Shown here: positions 24,501-36,500 of the stretch, in pieces
How positions within the stretch are numbered: position 1 is the first letter of the stretch
How the letters are laid out: each line of letters starts with the position of its first letter
Origin: Isoetes taiwanensis
Taxonomy: Eukaryota; Streptophyta; Lycopodiopsida; Isoetales; Isoetaceae
Reading direction: 5' to 3'
DNA length: 64,000 nt
Assembly: GCA_021234155.1 (NCBI GenBank)
Contig: JAJEKV010000190.1
Location: 420,973 to 484,972, forward strand
Translations under genes and position numbers: made by a program
The notes under the pieces: generated by a model
The model's input: only the letters and a program-made list of their open reading frames with translations
Databases searched by the model: none
What the model was told of the DNA's origin: nothing

Positions 24501-27500
24501 GCGGGGGTTGGTATATGAGAAATTATTCCCAAAATATCTTTGTATGTCTGTTTACGAAGAACGTTTTAAGTGACATATCAGATTGTTTACTGCAGGCTGA
24601 AGCTATAAATGCAGCTATGATGAAAAGACATGTAGTTGTGGCCACATCAACAGCAAGTGGGAAGTCTTTGTGCTATAATATTCCTGTGTTAGAGGAGCTT
24701 CTTAACTGTGCCACGTCCTGCGCATTATATGTATTCCCAACTAAGGCATGGCTTCATGTCATTACTCATGCTGAGCAACCTGGACTTACTATATTTGAAT
24801 TTTTCACCATGAAAATCGTTTATTTCTACAGGCCCTTGCACAGGACCAGCTTCGGGCTCTTCTGAACTTTACCAGTCATGTTTCCAAAGAGGTTGTGGCT
24901 GGCGTTTATGATGGTGACACACCTTTAAAGGATAGGCAGATGGTTCGACATGGTGCTAGAATCGTGTGTGCAAATTATTCAGCTTGGTGACTGTCTTTTA
25001 CTTCTATGTGCAGCATCCTTAACTCAATAAATGGTTCCTTTCAGATATTCACGAATCCTGACATGTTGCATACCTCCATCTTGCCATCACACAAGCAATT
25101 TGAAAGGCTGTTGTGTAACCTGAGGTAGGTAGGACCTTTCTTCTTCAGTTTCAAAGCACAAAATGCAACGTTTTACCATTATTTATATCAGGTATGTTGT
25201 GATTGATGAGGCTCATGCCTATAGAGGAGCTTTTGGCTGCCATACTGCCCTTATTTTACGCCGTTTGCGCCGTCTTTGTCGCCACTGTAAGCAGGCTATA
25301 AAAACTGGCATTATATAGTAACATAAAAATGGAAGTAATGGTAACTGAGCATAGCTATGTTTTCATGGAAGGTGTGGTCAGTGTATGGATCATCTCCAAC
25401 TTTTATTGTATGTAGCGCCACCATAGCTAATCCTCGGGAGCATGTCATGGTACAATTTTTTTCTTATTATGAATTGTCCACACATTGTTACACATTCCTT
25501 TTCATCCCATTCCTTTTCATTGTAAAAAACATGAGAGCAAAAGAATGCACTAATGAAACAGGGGAAGGTGAATAACTAGATACAAAGGAATAGCTCTTCT
25601 GCTGCCCTTCACAAAACAATTGACAAATGGAGGAAGTTTGACATAAAATTCCAGTTTTATTCCTTATCATGCAAAATGAGCTTAGATCACTAGTCTCTCC
25701 CATGTTTACAAAATGTCAAACCTAATCTCTGCATTAGGTCGTGAACCACTGAACTTTCTAAAATTATCATGGATCATTGAGATTATATCATGAATGTTCA
25801 TCCCTCAGGAGATGACATCTCTCAAAGGTTTCTGGAAACAGTGAGCAGATACACCGCAACCCCAGTTTTTTCATTTTCTTAATCCTGATTGGTGTTCATT
25901 AGGCAATGATGATGAATATGTTAAACAAATTGAGTACTTTGACAAATAAAGGTAGATATTCTGCAGTCCCCCTTTTCATAATGAAAGCGAATTAACAAAC
26001 ATTGTGCAATAGATGTGTGGCACATTATAAAGGGCCAAAAAATATTAGTTATGGGCTTTTTGGGAGATAAAGTATTCTAGTGTTCCATGTTTTCTCATCT
26101 TATATTCTACTGATATTTCCTGCATTTTCACGGCATTACAGCTTTCTAGGGTGTTATTCCGTCTGTTCAGTGGTTTAGAGAGAGCTTATACAAGGAGCAC
26201 ATCTTGGTCTGGATTCAAAGTTAAAAACTAAGGAAGACTAGACATGAGACAGAACTTAAGAATCTGGCGTAGAGTTAATTTACTAAGATTTTCTCAGATT
26301 ACTATTAAAATTCATTGGACAGCAGCCAAACATTTTCTTGCCCATCGTAAAGGCATCATGACAGAAAGAAAGAAAGATTTCTTAAATGTCTACGGGAGAC
26401 CCATAGGATCTATGAGACCTAAAACACACAAAATTATGGAGCTCCAAGGAGGATGACAGCCTCCAAGACATTGAATATTCAATCCCTTAAAAAGCTTTTA
26501 GTTAGATGTTCCAATTGCCATCTTAGCTAATCCAAAAAATGTTCAGATTTCAGGCTGGGCTTTTTTTTTTTATTCCTACCATGTCTTATCTTCTGAAAAG
26601 ACTCTTTGTGCTTCTGTGTTGCTGCCAGCTTTATTTTCTTACAGGTCGCCAATGTCACTCCTCTAATATCCTGAAGTTTCCTTTCCTTTGGGGAGCCGTC
26701 CATTTGTTTTGTCTCATCATCAACACGGAGGAATGAAGAAATCTCCGTTTGCTTTGGATTTTTTGGGCTGATGCTGCTTCTATCACTGAGTTCTTCACTC
26801 CTTTGCTTCTAAGCAAGCTCATGAACAAACAGCAATACACATTTCTGGTCATAGTCATTCACGAGTTGCTGCAAGGTTGTTGGGTGCCAATGTCTTTGTC
26901 TTATAAAAATAATAGGTAGGGCAGCTAAAGATGAAATGTTCCTTAGAGTCCACCTTGTTTAGATCACATAAAATGCATCTTCTATCTTCCAGGCTAATAT
27001 GATTAGCACGTTCCAACACAATTTCCAGCTGATGAGAGGACACCCTGAACTGCCCATTGAGAACCTCGCCTTATTAGAGAGGTCAATATCAAGATATCCA
27101 GGTCTTATAATAAAACCATCAGCTGAAATGAGTAGTAAATTCTTCTTGTAAAATCTCCTTTTGGTAGACAACTCGGTGGAGGGATTTAGCCGAATGTTTG
27201 ATACATAAAGCTGCCCCAAATCATGACGTGCAAGCTGGTTCACCTGCTGTTGGTCAGTTTGTTAGGCGATACCAAGTAGTATCGAAGTGGAGATCCATCG
27301 AGAGGCCAAGAGTATTAAACATCTTAACAGTTTTAGAGAACCAGTATGTCTCACTACCTTGATCAGTCAAAGCTTTTCATGAGACATAAGCCAATCTCAT
27401 CTGGCTCTCTTGTATTTCTCCCATAGTCAAAAGATGCTCGCATTGTTAGATAATAAACACATCATACCGTAGCTAACACATCTTATGTTAGATGCTTGAG

Positions 27501-30500
27501 GTTAAAGCATTAAAAAAAAAAAAAAAAAAAAAAATTATTCGTTACATTCATGAGCATTTTGCACTAAAACAGCATTCAATGGTTGAAAACAAAGGATCAG
27601 CAGTTACAGTTACAGTAATACAGTTATTGAGTAACAGAACAGCTACAGTTCAACAGTTTTAATCGGTAGAAGGCTGGCTGTTTTGCCTATGGCATAATGC
27701 ATGTGATTATGTCACAAAATTTGGGAGGAAAAGTAGTGGCAGTGGCAAACCATTGGGATTGTTAGTTTAGTGGAGGAGAGAAGAAGAGACGAAGATGACA
27801 GCACCGACAAAAAGGTTCATATTCAAGGGCGTCCAAATACCAAATACATTTTTGCAGAATCAAAATTAGAAAGTTTATCCATCCTAAAAACCACATGTCA
27901 ACTCCTACATGGACTCTACTTTTATACTATGTACATTATGTACATGATACATTTGCACCATTAACTAACATGCTAACAGGGACAGCAGGTTGACCCTTAA
28001 TGTATTGATTTTATGGCCCTAAATCTGTTATTCTCTGTCGAATTTATTATTTAAATATTGTGTGCAGCATCTAAGGCATCTCAAAAATCGATAGGTCCTT
28101 TAGATATGCAGATACTTTAGATCCTTGCATCTCCTCCATCTATCTTTAGATGCTTCTATGGTTTCTTCTAAACGGCGTAAGGATACTGCTTGGATAGGAG
28201 TGATATTTGAAGCCTCTCTAAACATGGCCATTCATCCACTTGCAGATCCACTCCCCAAAGTTGTGATCCATATAGGGCAGCAGGTTTTACCAATGCCTTT
28301 GTGTTGATATATCAGAAAGATGTCCAAGCAGTCAGTCATCTGGATACTAGAAAGTTGATTACAGGATATGTATCACTGTTTGGCAAGAATGTGATAACAT
28401 GGGCATCCAAAAAGCAAGCTGCAGTTAGTCAAAGTATTACAGAAGCTGAATTAAAGGCCAGATTACGGCAACCACTGAATGAAGATAAATCAGGAGCTAT
28501 TGAAAAACATAAAGGACCATAAGTGGCATCCAGACACTAAGCATTTGGACACCATCTTGTTGTGGTCAAGAAGCTCCAAATCTCTCCACTCGCATGTCAA
28601 TAGTGTTATAATGCATACCAGCTAGCAGATGGTGGTCAAAACCTCTTGCTGGCTCAAAGTTCAAGCAGATGAAGTGCCTCCTCCTCGACATCCATCTCCT
28701 AAAGCTCCAAGGGGACCCATTTGGCTTTCAGTCTGTTTTGTTTTTCCTTCAGTTTGTCACGTTTTTAACTTCTCTTAGTTTTCTCTTTGGTTAGAATTCA
28801 GTTTCAGAAGGGGTGTTACCCAAGAAGAAGTTTGGACCTATGTGTATGCATCAGCACATGTGGCTATATAAGTCACATGTCATTTCTCACGTTGTTTTGT
28901 TTCTTTTCATTTCGATTAATGATATGGACCTATTCTTCCTCTTTTCTCTTGCATCATGTTCATCTTGCTCATTCATTTCAAATATTGGTTCCTCACCTCA
29001 AAGCTTAGGAATTTGGTACCATGATAAGAAATATGAATAACCAGAACACTGAGATTTGAATGAAATATGACTTCATATAGTGAGAAAGGAGGATTTGATT
29101 TATCTAGCCCTCTGTCATAACTGCTTTAACTAATTTAGGGACTAATTCTGTAACAGACTTCTATCATTAATGTACCATTAAGTTAGCTACTAATGCACTT
29201 TAACTAACTCCAATAATAACTTAGGTGACTATTAATGCGACCTGACTGTACACATCATCTGTGTATAACGCAGCTTTACAGGTTCCACATAGGATGTCGC
29301 ACTGCCACGTCATACACACACTTTAGACAGTCTGATAGTACACATGTTTATCACTTGATGTTTGCCACATTAGCTGCGACATCACCACCTGCGGCACATC
29401 AGCACAGGCATGTCACATGTGATACGTCAGCATATTGACTTATTCACATATATTTTGACAATCGGCAACTGCGCATCTTGAGGTTCTGTTTTAGTCCTGC
29501 ATTTTTTTCAGGTTTTCTAGTTAGTTTTTAATCCACAACTATTTGTTTGAGCCTTGTGAAGATAGACAATGTTGGAGAGATGAGTTGGAGCATTTGCTCA
29601 AACAGTATGGAGGAGGGAAATGCTAAAGTTACCTGCTTTTTGTTGGCAATTTTTGAATTGTTTAAGGGTATGCTCGTCTGTTGTCAAGGATTGATTGTAC
29701 CCTTCACAAAACAGGATCTTACAGGTCTGAATAAGTTGGAAGTGGTGGATGTGGATGGAAGTCCTTGTGGTGAGAAACACTTTCTCCTGTGGAATCCTCC
29801 TCCTTATACTTCACCAGGGAGTAGGAGTAAAACAAACCACTCTGGGCCAGAAGGATCTGAGACTAAGCGCTCCAGGTGAATCCAGCAATGCCATTAAATA
29901 TATAATGTCCGAAGAAAATTCATTTTCTGCTAATCAAGATGCCTATTTTGCAGCCCTATAGTCGAAATTGCCTTGCTGTTTGCAGAGATGGTGCAGCACG
30001 GGCTACGTTGTATTACGTTTTGTAATACTCGTAAGCTTTGTGAGCTGGTTCTTAGCCACACGTGAGATTTATTTCTAAAATATCATTCTCATGCTCATTG
30101 GGCATTTAAACTAAGAAACAAATTCTGTTTTCTACTATTCTTTAACTAACTCTAGCCATCTTTATTTTCTTAGCCTTATCTTTGTGGGTTGGTATGTACA
30201 GCTGTGAAATTCTCAAAGAAACTGCCCCTCAATTTGTTGGGTCTATACGATCATATCGAGCTGGTTATGTTGCCCAGGTAACAAGTTATCAAATAGAGTA
30301 TAAGGTTTTTTGGCACAAGAGAATCCTTATGTAAAGATTGTTCCATTTAATCTATAACAGGAACGGCGGAGTATAGAGAAGGAACTTTTTGCTGGGAAGC
30401 TTCGCGGAATTGTTGCAACCAATGCTCTCGAGCTTGGGATTGATATTGGAAGTCTTGATGCTACTTTGCATCTTGGTTTCCCCGGCACTGTAGCAAGGTA

Positions 30501-33500
30501 TACATGGATCATGGTTGCAACTTCTTGATTTGCATCATTGTATTTTCCAGCCAGAACTAATATGGAGAGCATTGCGATAGCCTGTGGCAGCAGGCAGGAA
30601 GGGCTGGTAGACGGGAAAAGCCATCAATATCAATATATGTTGCATTTGGTGGGCCACTTGACCAGCACTTCATGAGAGATCCCCAAAAGCTTTTTGCTAG
30701 GTCCATTGAACATGCGCAAATTGATCCATACAATCAACAAGTTAGTGTTTTTGTTTATAATATGCTCTACAGTTCTTACATCTGACGTCGGGTTGCTTTC
30801 CACCTCATAGGTCCTCGAACAACACCTTCAGTGTGCTGCTTTTGAACATCCTCTCCACCTAACATATGATGATGCATATTTTGGTTCTGGTATTGAAGCA
30901 GTTATACAAGAGCTTGTGAAAAAAGGACTGATTGGGCGCAATGCTAAATATGCTCCTCAGGATACCAGCTGGCATTATATAGGGCCAGAGGTTGCTGTCT
31001 TGTTTGGTTTGACTTGCTATTTAATGTTTTATTTACAGCTGCATTGCTTTTCAGAAATTGCCTTCTTATGCGGTCAGCATCCGGGCAATAGATCCAGAAA
31101 AGTACAATGTAGTGAATGAAGCAACAGAGGAAGTTATAGAAGAAGTAGAAGCAAACAAAGCTTTCTTTGAGGCATGTACAGCTTTGTATTTTTACTTTTT
31201 ATTAGGTGATTTTGTCCGTTACAAAACATTATTCCAAAATTTTGTGAAAAAGAATCCTTATGGTGTTCAGTGGTTTCTTGCAATCAGGTTTATGAGGGTG
31301 CTATTTACCTGCACCAAGGCAAGAAGTACCTTGTCAAATCTATTGATATCTCAGCTATGATAGCTCGTTGTGGCATGGTTGATGTAAAATATTACACGAA
31401 GACAAGGGATTTCACTGATGTCCAGGTTGTTGGAGGGGATTTGGTAAGTGAGATTTGCCGGCCCCAGTAGTTTTGAATCTCATGCATTCATTTTCTAAGA
31501 TATAACATCAAGATGTTCTTTGTTGTTACAATCTTACAGTCAAAACTTGTCCATGACTATCTAATGTTTTGCTCTGAATCTCTTCTGGATATTTTCCCTT
31601 CAAATCCCAGGCTAATTGTTATTTTCAGGCATATCCCAGAAATGCATCAAGATCAAAGCATCTTTCGACATCAGCTCAGGCTAGCACATGCAAAGTCACA
31701 ACACGTTGGATTGGATTTCGTAGAATTTGGCAAGATACTCATCAGACCTTCGACTCTGTAGATCTTTTCTTGCCAGATGTATCTTATGACTCTCAGGTGC
31801 AGATTTTCTGCTTTCTTTTTGTGTCTTTTGGAAAAAAGATGATGTTAAATATATGGATTAGCTGCATTCAACTTTCCAGCTCTGACATAGGGGTCATGAT
31901 TTGTAACTTAAACTTGCTGTAATGAAAGTCATAATTTAGGGTAGGTTCAAGACTATTTCTAGAGGTGGATAACACTCAATCCTGCAACCATAAAGGTGGG
32001 GAAAGACTTTGTCTGGCTGGGAGCTTGTATGTTCTAAGTTGTATTGGGGATCTTGCTGCTTTTAATGCATCTGCTGCCATAGAAGGCCAAATTCTTCCTC
32101 AACGAAAATTTCATAAGATCAGCATATATGACATCCTCGAAAACCCTATGGAACGTGGTTTTTAATCTTGATGCTAATGCGCTTACTAGATCCCGATGGT
32201 AATGGGCTTTCTAAAGAGGATATCAGTAGGAGCTGAGCTAGTGAGAGCTATCTCCTGTCAGCTTCTAGCAGTCGAGATAGTGAGATTATCTTCGGTCAAC
32301 TGCAAATCCAAGAACAGGCCTGTAATATACAGAGTGTGCAGAGGACTTCCATTTGGATTCAGGATAGTGAGATTTATCTAGTTGAGATAGTGAGATTTAT
32401 TTCTGGTTGGCATTTCAAAGGAACAGGGGGAAGACTCCCATTAGGAGTCAAGATAAAATAAGGGGTTCATAACTTGAGAAAAGATCCAAAGAGGTCACCT
32501 CATGGAACTCCTTGAGTCGCAGAACTAATTTGTACAAAATGACATGAACAGTTATGGCCTGGAAGCCCAAGCAAAATCGGGCGTGGATAAAGAAAAGACA
32601 AGCTAGACCTGCATGATGGTCACATAATGTGTATGCTACATGCTTGTAGCCTATTTGGGCTCACTGTTGCTTCATTGCCTCAAGGCCGTATACCGGCTAT
32701 ATTGGACGTAAAAATGTATTCAATTTAATCCCATTCTATATTGTGGGCTTTTGATAAAAATGTAAAGAATTAGGTCAACTAGGCATCCCCTTATAAACCT
32801 TTTGCAGTTTTATAATGTCTCATACTCTATATTGACCTGGATGAAAATCGGCTTTGGAGTGAAAAGGCAGAAGGGAGCTTGAAAATCGGCCTTAATGATC
32901 CGGCATATACTTGAAAAAAAGAAAAGAAAGAAAGGCAGCCAATGCAATGCATAGAATATGCTAATTAATAAGACAGTGCTTAGAAGCCATGCAATCTGTT
33001 GTACAGAAACAAATCTGTCAAGCTCTTTGTTAAAACATCTCATACACCACTCAGAAGACCCTAAGAAAACAGGGCAGAAAACTTAACCGTCCATGCTCTC
33101 TCACTGATTCAAGAGGCCATCAACATGATGAATACAGGCAAAGCAGAAGACTGTGATGATGATCCTCAAGCTTGGTGTGGATGGCCTTGTTTCAATTGTT
33201 GCAGAAATGTTCAATGAAATCGCCTGCTTTTTCTTTTCAAAAGCATGGTCTACAAACATCTAATCCACGGAAGTGCATTAGAATCTTGTAAAGTATGCTG
33301 AAGGCTATGCTGGAAAGCGCTAGGTATTTCTCAACTTTATTCATAGTTTTACCTTAAGAACCAGTGTCGAGGAAGCAAAGGTGTGTTGTGATGTCATCGG
33401 TTTTTGCAGCCATTGGGGCCAATCTTGACTTACTTGAGAATGTGCTTGGTAAGATCCAAACCCAGTCAGGGCAGGGGCCGGATAATTGGGGGGGGGGGGA

Positions 33501-36500
33501 TAATTCAGCCCTCCCGTTGGTAGCTGCGCGACTTTGCTTATATGGTGGGAGGTGATAAATTGAGAAGTGAACTGTTTGCATATGCAGAAAAACCTTCAAT
33601 CTTTACCTGAGTTGGCCAATTCTTTGGATGAACTGAATGCCAAGTGAGGGAGCCTTTACCTGCCATCTTGTGTATCGGCCAAAGGCTGGAATCTATGGAA
33701 ATAAGACACCTTCATAAGCACAACTTCAAGCTTCAGGGGATTGGCTACAAATTATGCCAATACTATGTCATGTGGAACCGAGGATTTGCTGCTGATCATT
33801 CTTGACATCATTAATATTTAGAGCCTCTCAAATTGATTACATTCATCTTCTCTGAGATCAGGAGCCCAAAACCTGAGTGCCATACAAAGCCGCTGGTTTA
33901 ACCAAAGTATTGAACAAATGAAGTAGTATTTATTAGAGATGACACTTTACTCTATATGACGTGTCATCATATGTGACCTAATGTGACTATATAGGTCACA
34001 CTTACTCTTTTGTTAGTATCACTTTTAGACCTCAATACATGTGCCGTTTTGTGCGTCTCTTTGAAGGTTCACGACAAATATGGTATCAGAGCCGGACTAC
34101 AAGGGAAAATTGCAGAGGGAGGACCCATTGCTCCATTGTGCGTGTGCTATAATCTCAGCAAAATTCTCCCAGATCTGATTCGCCCTTGCTTCACCATTCT
34201 ATCGATCCCATTCATGATTCAATCTGGCGAGGTTTGGAGGAGATTTTTACAAGTTTCTTCACAAGACTGATTTATAGGGCCTTTTTCTGAACAGAAAGGG
34301 AGAAATCTCATCAGTTGTTTACCTTGATTCAAATTCTTGGTCAGATTGCTCAGATTGTCTCTCTATTTCTGCTTGATTTCTTATAAATCTTGAGGATTCT
34401 TTATCACAGTGTTGACTCCATCATGGGAGGAATAGATCCATTCAAACTATGCGCTAATCCAATTCTGGATGGGTCCAATAACCAGACATGGAGTGAATTC
34501 TTTGTGATCTATCTGCGTCTTTTAGATTTGAAGAAAGTTCTAAAAGAAAATTGGGATGCAGAGGCAACTTCAAGGTTGTAAAACGTTTTAGGAAGCATGG
34601 GTGTATCTCAAAGCCTCACGCACTGTTACAGGTCTTGGTAAGCCATCTCTAGTTAAACAACAAATGGAGCAATTGAGGCTTGATTCTTGTGATAATGTCG
34701 CTGCTTATCTTTCCAAACTAAAAACTCTAAAACAAAGAGCTTATTGGAGCAGAAGACAACATTAATGAGCAGGATCGTATCATTATTGTGCTCAGGGGTA
34801 TTGGTGACAAGTTTCATAATATTATTGGAGCTGCTTCTGCTAAATTTCCAAGAGATAAATCTATTGTCACCTGTTATGCATGTGCCATGAAGGGCCACTT
34901 CAGAAATAGAAAGAAAGAAAGATTTACTAACGTCTACGTAAGACCCGAAGGGTCTATGAGACCATAACACATACAGAATTCAAGGCCTCCCAGAGGAAAA
35001 CCCTCCTGTTATCTAAAAATAGATGTCCAGAATTTAAGCAAGGCTCGATTCCAAGAAACAGTCCTCAGCATCATCGTCATCCACTGTTACACATGCTATT
35101 ACTGGGGCAAGCGATTTTCTCACCATTGTTCTCACATGAATATCTTACTATGGTCACAATTGATTTGGATGCTCCCTCCCAACCACGTGATGCAGGTATT
35201 GGTCTGATCGAGTTACAACCAGCACCTCCCCAAGAATCCAAGGTAATCTCTTCAAATTTAATGATGGATTCTGGACCGTCAAAGCATGTCATAGGGAATT
35301 CTGCTGCACTAGTCAATGAACAAGAGGATAATTCAGTCCTAGTTACGTTGGGCAATGGTAACTCATGTCACTGTGTTAGTAAAGCAGAACTACACTTGCA
35401 TTCCTCTGCTGGAATCTTAGAAATTCCAGCTGTCACCTATTTCCTAAATATTCTTGCTAATTTACTTTCAGTCTCTCAATTTGATTTGCAAGACCGAACC
35501 ATTATATTTGGTGATAAGAAGATGTACGTGATAGAGAAAAGTCCTTTTGACTTTTTGTCTTACTGGTCATATGAATAAAGTAGGACTCTACACAGTTGAT
35601 GCTCATACATTACATCCTCCTCCTGCTCATATAGCAGCAGAAATTCCAAAGGACTCTTTATGGCACGCTCTTTATGGTCACATAGGTGGTCAGGTGGTCA
35701 GGAACTCTCATGTTTACCCATGGTTGATGGAATACCTAAATTACGTTCTCATGCAGTTGAATGTGAGGCATGTCACTTGGGCAAGCAGACTCATGCAACA
35801 TATCCTCATCATGCAACAGTTTCGGCACAAGAACCCTTAGAGCTCTTACACGCAGATTTGTGTTACATGCCAACTACATCCTTGAAGAGATTCATATTTC
35901 TTTATACTTGTTGATGACTTCTCAAGGTATACACGGGTTTTTTTTGTTTCAAAACCAAGAATCAGCTACTTCACTATTTCAAAGAGTTTATTACATTTAT
36001 AGGACCTCATATGGGTACCAAAGTTAAAACTCTTCATACTGACAAGGGAGCAGAATATGTTACAATGGAACAGAATTCGCTGAAAGAAAAAACAAGTCGC
36101 TGCTAATTTAGTGAGATCCATGCTTGCACATAAATCTCAGACTTTGGGGAGAAGCTCTTCAAGCTGCTGCTTATTTAGCCAATAGAGCACCTACTGTTGC
36201 CTCACAATCTATGACTCCATATGAAGCTTTTTATGCCAAGAAACCGAACGTGGATAATCTCAAAAGATGTCTTGCATATGCCACCGCTGTCCCTATGGAA
36301 AAGCTAAAACAGCAAGGAAAACTCGCACACAGGGCACTTAAATGTATTTTCATTGGTTATCCATTGAACAATAAAGGATGGTGATCTTTCTTTCCAGCCC
36401 GCTCCACCTCCATGGAGGTCAATCCGACTTGCTGGTTTGCCTCCTAATCAAACCCCTAACTATGCTCGCATGGCCAAATATGCTGAGCATCAGGATCCTC

